NCBI GenBank assembly: GCA_014859605.1 | Contig: JACUTW010000013.1 | Coordinates: 1 to 45,283, forward strand | DNA: 45,283 nucleotides | Reading direction: 5' to 3' | Source: Desulfuromonadales bacterium | Lineage (GTDB): Bacteria > Desulfobacterota > Desulfuromonadia > Desulfuromonadales > UBA2197 | Shown: piece by piece, positions 14,251 to 25,807 of the stretch | Numbering within the stretch: the stretch's first letter is position 1 | Layout of the letters: each line of letters opens with the position of its first letter | The notes under the pieces: generated by a model | Seen by the model: only the letters and a program-made list of their open reading frames with translations | Told to the model about the DNA's origin: nothing | The model's database searches: none | Position numbers and translations under genes: made by a program

Positions 14251-14676
14251 GTGATCAAAGTTGATTGGACATTAGGACTACAGATCTTCAACTTCCTGCT
14301 TCTGCTCTACATCCTCAATACGATCCTTTACCGCCCGTTGCGCGCGGTTTTGGCCAAGCGTAAAGAGACGATTGAGGGCGATCACGGGCACGCGCGCGGT
14401 CTGCAGCAGCAGATCGACGAGAAGATGACCAGCTACCAGGAACGGTTGCAGGCAGCGCGGCTCAAAGGGAATGAAGAGCGGGCGATTCTGCGCGCGGCGG
14501 CCAGCCAGGATGAGGCCGAGATTCTCGGCGCTGCTCGTCAGGTGGCCACGGAGAAGCTGCAGCAATTGAAGGCGCGTGTGGCGACCGAGGCTGAATCGGC
14601 CCGGACGGCGCTGCGCAGTGACGTTGATGTCATTGCCACCCAGGTTGCCTCGCGTATTCTCGGGAGGGCTCTCTAA
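14251..14676 (+). CDS. atpF': ATP synthase F0 subunit b' (b-like, short form)
   Basis: A 141-residue b-type stator subunit: one N-terminal membrane helix (LQIFNFLLLLYILNTILYRP, residues about 9-28) followed by a long charged helix to the C-terminus. It forms the peripheral stalk with the second b subunit encoded next, holding F1 against rotation. GTG start with GAGGT 6 bases upstream. It opens a seven-gene operon and overlaps atpF by one base (TAATG). Two different b genes in tandem are typical of Geobacter-like bacteria and photosynthetic organisms. Confidence 0.85.
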   Translation: MIKVDWTLGLQIFNFLLLLYILNTILYRPLRAVLAKRKETIEGDHGHARGLQQQIDEKMTSYQERLQAARLKGNEERAILRAAASQDEAEILGAARQVATEKLQQLKARVATEAESARTALRSDVDVIATQVASRILGRAL

Positions 14677-15262
14677 TGGCGATGCTGCAAAACAATAGAA
14701 TCACCCGGATAGCCGCGGCGTTGGCTCTGGTCGCACTTTCGGCGGGCGTTGCCTGTGCTGCCGGCGACGGTCATGCGGATAGCGGCGTCGTGGCCAAGGA
14801 TTTCGCCTGGCGTATTCTCGACTTTGCCTTGATGATCGGCATCCTGATCTATTTCCTCACCAAGCCGATTCGTAATGGTCTGGCCGGGCGCCGGGATGGA
14901 ATCGAAAAGGCGCTGAGCGATGCCGTAGCGGCGCGCGAAGCGGCGGAAGCCAAGTTTGCCGATTACGACAGCAAATTGAGCAAGGCTTCGGCTGAGATCG
15001 AAGAGATGAGTGCGGCGATTCGTCGTGAAGGGGAATTGGAGCGGGACCGGATCCTGGCGAATGCCAAGGAGATGGCTCAGAAGATTACCGCCGAGGCAGA
15101 AAAGACCGCCGAGAGCGAAATCCTCCGCGCCCGCACCGAACTACGGCAGGAAGCGAGCCGTCTCGCCATTTCTCTCGCCGAAGAGTTACTGAAAAAACAG
15201 ATGACAGCTGGCGACCAGGCACGTCTGGTCGATGAATATGTGTCTAAGGTAGGAGAACTCCA

Positions 15263-15266
<4 letters not shown>
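14676..15266 (+). CDS. atpF: ATP synthase F0 subunit b with signal-like N-terminus
   Basis: A 196-residue b subunit. Unusually it starts with a signal-peptide-like stretch (RITRIAAALALVALSAGVACAAG, cleavage plausible near residue 28-29), then a membrane helix (residues about 46-62, ILDFALMIGILIYFLTKPI) and a long alanine/glutamate-rich coiled-coil helix. It pairs with b' in the peripheral stalk. The same N-terminal extension is, as I remember, found in related deltaproteobacterial AtpF proteins. The stop overlaps the TTG start of atpH. Confidence 0.88.
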
Positions 15267-17322
<2,056 letters not shown>

Positions 17323-17349
17323 GCCCAAATACCTTGAGGGAACGGAACG

Positions 17350-19678
<2,329 letters not shown>

Positions 19679-19728
19679 CTTATCATCAGCGCGGCTTTCA
19701 TCCCCCGCTGCGATAAAGGATCACGTAC

Positions 19729-20151
19729 ATGGCAGAAACGTTGAGATTGGAAATGGTCACACCTTATAAACAGGTCCTGGCCATAGATGTAGATGAAGTG
19801 ACAGCGCCGGCTACGCTCGGGGAGTTAGGAATTCTCCCTGGTCACACTCCGCTGCTCACCACCCTCAAGATCGGTGAACTCACCTATCGTCAGGGGACGG
19901 AAACCTTTCATGTTGCGGTCAACTGGGGTTATGTTGAAGTCGAGAACGATAAGGTGACAGTCTTGGTTGAGACGGCGGAGCCAGCCGATCAGATCGACCT
20001 GGCACGGGCGAAAGCTGCTCTGAGCCGCGCGGAGACAGCGATCAAAGCTCTCTCTCCGGAAGATGTCGAGTTTGCCCAGATGGAAGCCTCGCTTGAGCGC
20101 GCCCTGATCCGTATTCAGGTGGCAGAGCAGATGTCGCGGCGCGGCCACTGA
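19729..20151 (+). CDS. atpC: ATP synthase F1 subunit epsilon
   Basis: A 140-residue epsilon subunit that couples gamma to the c-ring and can inhibit ATP hydrolysis. The N-terminal beta-sandwich signature LGELGILPGHTPLLTTLKIG is clear. The C-terminal two-helix part (ARAKAALSRAETAIKALSPE...) is complete. It closes the operon. A rho-independent terminator follows 28 bases after the stop. Genes for subunits a, c and AtpI are not in this operon, so they must lie elsewhere. Confidence 0.95.
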   Translation: MAETLRLEMVTPYKQVLAIDVDEVTAPATLGELGILPGHTPLLTTLKIGELTYRQGTETFHVAVNWGYVEVENDKVTVLVETAEPADQIDLARAKAALSRAETAIKALSPEDVEFAQMEASLERALIRIQVAEQMSRRGH

Positions 20152-20178
20152 AAAATACTAAAGAAACGATGACAACAG

Positions 20179-20208
20179 AAAAGGCGATCCTTGCGGGTCG
20201 CCTTTTTT
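20179..20208 (+). terminator. Rho-independent terminator of the atp operon
   Basis: AAAGGCGA (20180-20187) pairs with TCGCCTTT (20198-20205) around a 10-base loop and runs into TTTTTT (20203-20208). Position just after atpC fits the end of the operon. Confidence 0.88.
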
Positions 20209-20224
20209 GTGTACTGGCTTGTAA

Positions 20225-20379
20225 AAATTTATGTAACTATTCAGCCCAACAATGAATTCTGTGCATTTTGTCGTCATCCCCGAATGATTCTATCGGGGAT
20301 CCAATGACTTTGAACCTGGATTCCCGATAAAATCCACGGGAATGACAATATTTGGATCAAGATGAATAGTTGCAAATTT
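20225..20379. mobile_element. MITE-like element with nested inverted repeats
   Basis: Outer arms AAATTT..GTAACTATTCA (20225-20243) and TGAATAGTTGCAAATTT (20363-20379) are inverted repeats. Inside lie a GTCATCCCCGA...TCGGGGATCCA block (20272-20303) and its inverted partner TGGATTCCCG...CGGGAATGAC (about 20317-20345). The unit of about 155 bp encodes nothing. TCATTCCCG-type blocks of this kind are common non-autonomous repeats in deltaproteobacteria, as I remember. The right end overlaps the stop codon of the minus-strand aminotransferase gene (20378-20380). Target-site duplication is not obvious. Confidence 0.6.
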
Positions 20380-21454
20380 ATTTCCTGGCGGCGGGGAGGA
20401 GTTCGTCAAGCACCGTAAAGATCTCGGTCATGTCGTTCATGGTGTAATCGGCCATGTGGGCGATGCGGAAGGTGAGATTCTTGATCTTGCCATAGCCGTT
20501 ATCGATGGCGTAGCCACGGCCGGCTGCCAGCTTCTTGAGTAACTCCAGATCGGTGCGATCGTCATTAGCGATACAGGTCAGGGTCACCGATTGCGCATCT
20601 GCCGCGGCAAAGAGGGCGAAACCGTGGTGCAGCGCCCAGGCGCGGGTCGCCGTCGCCATCGTTTGGTGGCGGGCGTAGCGGTTCTCCAACCCTTCGGCGA
20701 AGATCTTCTTGAGTTGATGATCAAGCGCAAAGATCAAGCTGATCGCCGGCGTACTCGGGGTGTTATCCTTGCGGTCGTTCTCCTCAAATTCGATAAAATC
20801 GAAGTAGTAGCCGCGATTCGGCGTGGTCTTGGCTTTGTCAAGGGCGCGTCGCGAAACGGCGCAGACCGCCAGTCCGGGAGGGAGACCAAAGGCCTTTTGC
20901 ACCCCGGCGAGACAGACATCCATCCCCAGCGCCGTGAAGTCGATCGGCACGGCGCTCATCGACGACACCGTGTCGACGATAAAGGAGACCTCAGGGTACT
21001 TCTTCATCACCGCCGCAATCTCGGCCAGCGGTGACAGGACGCCGGTGGAGGTCTCGTTGTGCACCAACGTCATGGCGTCATACTTTCCGGTCGCCAGAGC
21101 GGAATCGACCATCGCCGCGGTGACCGGCTGCCCCCATTCGGCGGCAAAATGATCGGCTTCCAGGCCGCAGCGTTTGGTGACGTCGTGCCACTTGGCACTG
21201 AAGGCGCCGTTACTGAAGTTGGCGCAGCGCTTCTGCACGAGATTACGTACCGCCCCTTCCATGATCCCAAAAGCGCTGGAGGTTGAAAGAAAGACCGGTT
21301 CCGTGGTGTTAAGCAGGGCTTTGAGCTGATCGGTGACGCTTTTATGCACCACCGCATATTCCTTCATGCGATGACCGATCATCGGCGCGCACATCGCTTC
21401 ATAAACGTCGGGAGCAATCTCCACCGGACCGGGGATGTAGAGTTTTTTATGCAT
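20378..21454 (-). CDS. Class V (alanine-glyoxylate/serine-glyoxylate-like) aminotransferase
   Basis: A 358-residue PLP-dependent fold type I aminotransferase of class V. YIPGPVEIAPDVYEAM and MIGHRMKEY are typical N-terminal signatures. VHNETSTGVLSPL and IVDTVSSMSAVPIDF precede the PLP lysine in AGVQKAFGLPPGLAV. Such enzymes transfer amino groups from alanine, serine or related donors to glyoxylate or other oxoacids. The exact pair cannot be told from sequence. The start at 21454 gives MHKKLYIPGP, 6 bases after AGGAG. The longer frame to 21520 lacks a ribosome site. It is the only confident minus-strand gene, divergent from greB. A MITE-like element touches its stop. Confidence 0.85.
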   Translation of the reverse strand: MHKKLYIPGPVEIAPDVYEAMCAPMIGHRMKEYAVVHKSVTDQLKALLNTTEPVFLSTSSAFGIMEGAVRNLVQKRCANFSNGAFSAKWHDVTKRCGLEADHFAAEWGQPVTAAMVDSALATGKYDAMTLVHNETSTGVLSPLAEIAAVMKKYPEVSFIVDTVSSMSAVPIDFTALGMDVCLAGVQKAFGLPPGLAVCAVSRRALDKAKTTPNRGYYFDFIEFEENDRKDNTPSTPAISLIFALDHQLKKIFAEGLENRYARHQTMATATRAWALHHGFALFAAADAQSVTLTCIANDDRTDLELLKKLAAGRGYAIDNGYGKIKNLTFRIAHMADYTMNDMTEIFTVLDELLPAARK

Positions 21455-21689
21455 GACGGGCTCCTGAAAAAGGACTAGTTTGTAGCCGTGCAAGTAGCAT
21501 AAATAAGGCGTGAAAGTCAAGAAAGAGGCGGGGTAAGGTTGTGCTTTACGGGAGGTAATGTTGGCAGCGCCGCGACATTAGTGAAGAGCAGGAGTACAGA
21601 AAAAATCTAGCCCCATATGACGAATTGACGGTATAGTGTCCACCCGATTGTTAAGAGCAATTATCCTGCATTGTAAAAAAGTGAGCTCC

Positions 21690-22199
21690 ATGGCCGTTGC
21701 AAGAAAACCGCAAGAAGTTCAATCCTGCTACATTACCCCGGAAGGGGTCGAGCGCCTGCGCGAAGAGTTGCGCTACCTCTGGAAAGTGGAGCGTCCCCGT
21801 GTGACCAAGGCGGTCACCGCCGCTGCCGCTGAAGGGGATCGCTCTGAAAATGCCGAATATATCTACGGTAAAAAACGGCTGCGTGAGATCGACAGCCGCG
21901 TCCGCTTTCTTGTCAAGCGTCTCGATTCGTTGACCGTCGTCGAGAACCGCGTCGGGACGTGCGATACCATTTATTTTGGTGCCTGGGTGCGGTTGGAGGA
22001 TGAAGAAGGGGAAGAGGTCGTCTACCGGATTGTCGGCCCCGATGAATTCGATCCCAAGCTCGGCTGGGTCAGCATGGATGCACCGATGGGGCGCGCCCTC
22101 CTCGGCAAGAAAGAGGGGGAGGAAATCCTGGTGAAGCGACCGGTCGGCGATGCCCACTTCACAGTTTTAGAAGTGAGCTATCAGCCCCTTGCGGATTAA
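21690..22199 (+). CDS. greB: GreB-type transcription elongation factor
   Basis: A 169-residue Gre factor. The N-terminal coiled coil carries the acidic tip in AAAEGDRSENAEYIYGKKRL (D50, E53), which inserts into the RNA polymerase secondary channel and stimulates cleavage of backtracked RNA. YLWKVERPRVTK, RLREIDSRVRFL and ISVDSPMARALL-like DAPMGRALLGKKEGE favour GreB over GreA. ATG 21690 is preferred. An in-frame GTG at 21636 would add 18 residues not found in the family. It stands alone, divergent from the aminotransferase gene. Confidence 0.88.
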   Translation: MAVARKPQEVQSCYITPEGVERLREELRYLWKVERPRVTKAVTAAAAEGDRSENAEYIYGKKRLREIDSRVRFLVKRLDSLTVVENRVGTCDTIYFGAWVRLEDEEGEEVVYRIVGPDEFDPKLGWVSMDAPMGRALLGKKEGEEILVKRPVGDAHFTVLEVSYQPLAD

Positions 22200-22384
22200 C
22201 TCCGCCAATTGAATTAAACGGGAATATTCGCCTGGTGATACTGGCGGAAGCGGTTATGGTTGCTGAGCCAGCCACCGAGTATGGGCCTGATTAAAGGATT
22301 GCCGTGGGGAAAGAGAAGTAATAAAATCGAACACAATTATTGTTTGTAGATTAAGCGCCCGTATGCGGTTGCATGAAGACCTGC
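22200..22384. other. Spacer before the accessory island
   Basis: No intact gene. On the minus strand, 22214-22330 reads as a short open frame ending GGWLSNHNRFRQYHQANIPV before a TAA. That text looks protein-like and could be the decayed C-terminus of a lost gene, but I cannot name its family. Base composition drops toward AT-rich here and stays so through 24190. Confidence 0.3.
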
Positions 22385-22390
22385 TATAAC
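22382..22390 (+). promoter_or_regulatory. Candidate extended -10 promoter of the three-gene cassette
   Basis: TGC immediately before TATAAC (22385-22390) forms an extended -10 element. No convincing -35 is visible at 17 bases. Transcription would start about 13 bases before the ATG at 22410. Confidence 0.35.
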
Positions 22391-22409
22391 TGTCCGTAAG
22401 GTGAGAGAT

Positions 22410-23198
22410 ATGAATAAAGTTATTATCAATATAGCCGAAGAGTTTCCTGTTTTGAGGTCTGCGCCGATCGTGGAGGCCGTTATAGACATCCGTGCTTTTC
22501 CGGTAAAACCTTTTGAGGAGTCAGCTGTACGCTCGTCTCTGGAAGAAAAACTTGGTGGATATTCTTTTCTGGATTCCCACCATGAAATTCATCACGAAGT
22601 AAGATTTGATGGAGAGAAACCACCCGAACCCGTAATGATAAACATGGGCTGGAAAGGTGCTCGGTTCCAATCCTCCGACCAGAAAAATATAGCTCAGTTT
22701 AATCGCGATGGATTTGTTTTCAGTCGCCTTGCCCCTTATCAGGACTGGCAGTCGTTTTCTCAAGAAGGAAAATCCCTTTGGTCTGTTTTTAAGGAAATTG
22801 CCGACCCGGCTACTATAGGTAGAATTGGTCTCCGTTTTATTAATCGTATCGAATTGCCGCCCGGAGAACTGGACATTGAACAGTATCTGCGAAATGCCCC
22901 TGCACCCCCAGCAAACCTGGATCTGCCTTTTCTTGGGTTTATGCATCAGGAAACACTTGTTGCTCCGGGGCATCCTTATGCTATAAATCTCATCCGAACG
23001 ATTCAACCACCGCAAAATCCATCGGTTACAGGAATCGCAGTTATTCTTGACATAGATGTCTTTACCATTGAATCGATTGCACAACCGGTTGAAAATGACG
23101 ACAATAAACTCGCTCACTCGTTGCATGAAATGCGCTGGCTGAAGGACAAAGCCTTTTTCGGCAGTATTACCGAGAGCGGATTGGAGAGATTCAAATGA
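22410..23198 (+). CDS. TIGR04255 family protein, function unknown
   Basis: A 262-residue protein that I recognise as the sporadically distributed TIGR04255 family. The opening LRSAPIVEAVIDIRAFP and the middle IGRIGLRFINRIELPPGELD are typical. No catalytic motif or membrane segment is evident, and the fold is unknown to me. ATG 22410 follows AAGGTGAG. A GTG at 22401 is in frame but sits in that ribosome site. Its TGA overlaps the next start (ATGA, 23195-23198), and the third gene is coupled the same way, so the three products are probably made together. AT-rich relative to flanking housekeeping genes. Confidence 0.7.
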   Translation: MNKVIINIAEEFPVLRSAPIVEAVIDIRAFPVKPFEESAVRSSLEEKLGGYSFLDSHHEIHHEVRFDGEKPPEPVMINMGWKGARFQSSDQKNIAQFNRDGFVFSRLAPYQDWQSFSQEGKSLWSVFKEIADPATIGRIGLRFINRIELPPGELDIEQYLRNAPAPPANLDLPFLGFMHQETLVAPGHPYAINLIRTIQPPQNPSVTGIAVILDIDVFTIESIAQPVENDDNKLAHSLHEMRWLKDKAFFGSITESGLERFK

Positions 23199-23701
23199 TT
23201 GCTGAAGCCATAATAGCAACAGGTTTGTTTGTTACCGGAACACCCGCTTTCCTTTCGCGTGGGGTCAGTGGGACAGCGGGTTATGTCGCCATAGAATCTG
23301 AAAAAAGTCGGGATAATCTGATGAAATCGCTTGTATTTGGACAGCATTTTCAGAAGTCGGTCAACGAACTTCAATCAGTTTTCTCTGAATGTAGTAGTGC
23401 TAACTGGGATGGATATGATGCCTATCCGGTTCGTGCCGATACCTATGATCTTACTCGTCAGTTTCTCAAAGCATTGCCCACATATTCTGCACCTTCATCT
23501 ATCAGTGCCGAGGCTGATGGGCACTTGGCTCTCGAATGGTATCACTCCTCACGTTGGTTATTGTCACTAAGCATCAGCCCTGAGGGAATGCTCTATTATG
23601 CCGCGTTATTCGGCACTAGCAGGCATTATGGCAGTGAGCCGTTTTTAGGTAACGTCCCACAATCGATTATGCAACTGATAAACACAGTCGCAACTGTATG
23701 A
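23195..23701 (+). CDS. Unknown protein, second gene of the TIGR04255 cassette
   Basis: A 168-residue protein of unknown function. A hydrophobic start (MIAEAIIATGLFVTG) is followed by a conserved-looking core: SSANWDGYDAYPVRADTY, then ISAEADGHLALEWYHSSR, LSLSISPEGMLYYAALFG and HYGSEPFLGNVPQSIMQLI. I remember similar NWDGY/LEWY proteins in scattered genomes but no assigned function. It is coupled to the genes on both sides by 4-base ATGA overlaps. No nuclease, kinase or DNA-binding motif is visible. Confidence 0.65.
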   Translation: MIAEAIIATGLFVTGTPAFLSRGVSGTAGYVAIESEKSRDNLMKSLVFGQHFQKSVNELQSVFSECSSANWDGYDAYPVRADTYDLTRQFLKALPTYSAPSSISAEADGHLALEWYHSSRWLLSLSISPEGMLYYAALFGTSRHYGSEPFLGNVPQSIMQLINTVATV

Positions 23702-24087
23702 TCACTGAGCTCGTTGCGCCAGAGGAATGGCTATCACGTTATATCCTGCAAAGTAATCATATCCGCAAGGCTGATAGCACTGTAAAGCCAGAGGCCTTTA
23801 TTCCCCATCCCTGCGAAGATCTTTCAGTCACCCGCCATTTTGATCTTGATCAGGAATCAATCTGGTCCATCGGTGAAGATGTCGCCCTCCAAAGAAACAA
23901 ACCCTTGTATGGACGAGCAGTAAATCAAGCGTTAACGTATTTTGAGCATAAGCTAAAAGTGCTTTCGGCACCTGTTTCCGGCAACTCTAACCATGCAAAT
24001 ATCTCAGAGTGGCCATCTGCTAAGGAAGCACAAAAAATCATCGCTATTGAAATAGCTGCAAACTCAAAATACGAACCCCGCCGATAA
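23698..24087 (+). CDS. Unknown protein, third gene of the TIGR04255 cassette
   Basis: A 129-residue protein of unknown function. Recognisable blocks are WLSRYILQSNHIRKADSTVK, AFIPHPCEDLSVTRHFDL, IWSIGEDVALQRNKPLYGRA and SNHANISEWPSAKEAQKIIA. Several histidines (HPCEDLSVTRH; NHANI) could be functional, but this is a guess. I recall such proteins next to TIGR04255 genes in other genomes. It begins inside the stop of the preceding gene and ends 107 bases before the DarG-like gene. Confidence 0.65.
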   Translation: MITELVAPEEWLSRYILQSNHIRKADSTVKPEAFIPHPCEDLSVTRHFDLDQESIWSIGEDVALQRNKPLYGRAVNQALTYFEHKLKVLSAPVSGNSNHANISEWPSAKEAQKIIAIEIAANSKYEPRR

Positions 24088-24194
24088 TATATTGTTATCA
24101 CCAGGCAATCGCGTTTCAGCGTAGCTAAATTTGCAACGGCAAACCAACCGCCGGCTTCGACTGTCCCCAACCTCTTCTTCGCCTGAGGTGCGTT

Positions 24195-25319
24195 ATGATT
24201 AAAGTTCTTATCGGCAATCTCTTTGAAAGTAAGGCCCGCACCCTGGTCAATACGGTGAACTGTGTTGGCATCATGGGGAAAGGGGTGGCGCAGGAATTCA
24301 AGAAGCGTTATCCCGACCTGTTCGACGATTACGCTCGGCGCTGCGCGGCCAAACAGGTTAAACCCGGCGAACCGTATCTTTATGCCGACCTTTTTGGCAC
24401 TTCGATCCTGAATTTCCCGACAAAGGATCACTGGCGTTCGCCGTCCAGGGTCGAAGACATCATTCGCGGACTCGATATCTTTGTTGAAAAATGCCGGGGA
24501 TGGGGGATCGAATCGATCGCTTTTCCGCCGCTGGGCTGCGGCAACGGCGGCCTGGACTGGAGCGTGGTCGGTCCGATCATGTACCAGAAGCTCTCCCAAC
24601 TTGATATCGACATCGAGATTTATGCGCCCTTCGGCATTCCGCGCCAGCAGTTGACGGCGGAGTTTTTGTCGCAGGCGGCTTCAATGGAAAAATCGCACGC
24701 CCAGCGCCGGGCGCAGCACAAACTGACGGTCGAATGGGTGGCCTTGCTGGAGGTTCTGCATCGGTTGGAGAAGCAACCGTATGCCAATCCGGTGGGGCGG
24801 ACGATCTTCCAGAAAATCTGCTACACCATGACCGAGCAAGGGATCAAGACCGGTTTTCATTTCAAGCAAAGCAGTTATGGCCCCTTCGCGGACGAGGTTA
24901 AGGACGCTTTGAGCACCTTTGCTAATGCAAATCTTGTTTATGAAGAGCAACTCGGGCAGATGAAGGCGTTGAAGATCGGCCCGGAATATCTCCCGGTTCG
25001 AGAGAAATTCGCTGAAGAACTACGAGAACTTATGCCAAAGATCAGAAAGACCGTCGATCTCTTCAGTCGCATCAAGAACACGCAACAGGCGGAAGAGGTC
25101 ACAACGGTCTTTTACGCGGTCCGCGAACTCAAGAAAGAACTTCCCGAGGGGAATGTTTCCGAGCAGGATGTGTACGATTACGTCATCAAATGGAAGAAAA
25201 ATTGGGCTTCGGAAGAAAAACGGGAAGCCATCGCCTCCGCCATCCGTAATCTTGCCATGCTGAGCTGGGTCAAGGTGAAGTTCAGCGAGACCCTGCCGCT
25301 GGAAGATGTCGCAGTCTGA
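24195..25319 (+). CDS. DarG-like macrodomain protein (DNA ADP-ribosyl glycohydrolase antitoxin type)
   Basis: A 374-residue protein. Residues 1 to about 155 are a macrodomain with the DarG-type loop NTVNCVGIMGKGVAQEFKKR (20-38) and FPPLGCGNGGLDW, which bind ADP-ribose. DarG removes ADP-ribose that its toxin DarT attaches to thymidine in DNA. The C-terminal 200 residues (KQSSYGPFADEVKDALSTF...) match the second DarG domain, which is thought to hold the toxin. GAGGT lies 6 bases before the ATG. No DarT gene is found next to it or elsewhere in the window, so this is an orphan or a protective copy. Its TGA overlaps the pgpA start (TGATG). Confidence 0.82.
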   Translation: MIKVLIGNLFESKARTLVNTVNCVGIMGKGVAQEFKKRYPDLFDDYARRCAAKQVKPGEPYLYADLFGTSILNFPTKDHWRSPSRVEDIIRGLDIFVEKCRGWGIESIAFPPLGCGNGGLDWSVVGPIMYQKLSQLDIDIEIYAPFGIPRQQLTAEFLSQAASMEKSHAQRRAQHKLTVEWVALLEVLHRLEKQPYANPVGRTIFQKICYTMTEQGIKTGFHFKQSSYGPFADEVKDALSTFANANLVYEEQLGQMKALKIGPEYLPVREKFAEELRELMPKIRKTVDLFSRIKNTQQAEEVTTVFYAVRELKKELPEGNVSEQDVYDYVIKWKKNWASEEKREAIASAIRNLAMLSWVKVKFSETLPLEDVAV

Positions 25320-25783
25320 TGAATTCCCTCATGCGTCGCTTTATCCTACTCCTCTCCAGTAACGCCGGCCTCGGCTATGCGCCAATCGCTTCCGGCACCT
25401 TTGGCACCCTGGCCGGCATCCCGGCTTACTGGCTTCTTGCCAAACTGCCGCCAACCCTCTGGCTGCTGACGGTGGTCGCCCTCTTCTTCCTGTCCTGCTG
25501 GGTGGCGGGAGAAGCCGGCAAGATCTACGGCGTTGTCGATGACGGACGTATCGTTATTGATGAATTGGTCGGCTATCTGGTGACGATCGCTCTCCTCCCC
25601 TTTACCTGGAAGGCGGCGATTCTTGGTTTCTTCCTTTTCCGCTTCTTCGATATCCTCAAGCCGCAGCCGGCCCGCTACTGTGATCGTCAGATCAAGAACG
25701 GTTACGGTGTTGTCCTCGACGATGTCGTTGCCGGGCTTTATGCGGCTCTGTTTCTGCGTCTGTTCCTTCACTTCTTTCCGTAA
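25319..25783 (+). CDS. pgpA: Phosphatidylglycerophosphatase A
   Basis: A 154-residue membrane enzyme that dephosphorylates phosphatidylglycerophosphate to phosphatidylglycerol. GLGYAPIASGTFGTLAGIP at the N-terminus and DDGRIVIDELVGYLV, FRFFDILKPQPARYCDRQIKN and DDVVAGLYA are the family motifs. About four hydrophobic segments are visible. It is coupled to the preceding DarG-like gene by a one-base overlap and lies 24 bases before cinA, so the foreign gene now shares an mRNA with housekeeping genes. Confidence 0.92.
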   Translation: MNSLMRRFILLLSSNAGLGYAPIASGTFGTLAGIPAYWLLAKLPPTLWLLTVVALFFLSCWVAGEAGKIYGVVDDGRIVIDELVGYLVTIALLPFTWKAAILGFFLFRFFDILKPQPARYCDRQIKNGYGVVLDDVVAGLYAALFLRLFLHFFP

Positions 25784-25807
25784 CCATTGCTAACGAACGG
25801 TACAAAG

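Noticed and set aside
24088-24194. DarT remnant before the DarG-like gene
   Set aside because: The 107-base gap is too short, and no frame resembles the DarT N- or C-terminus.
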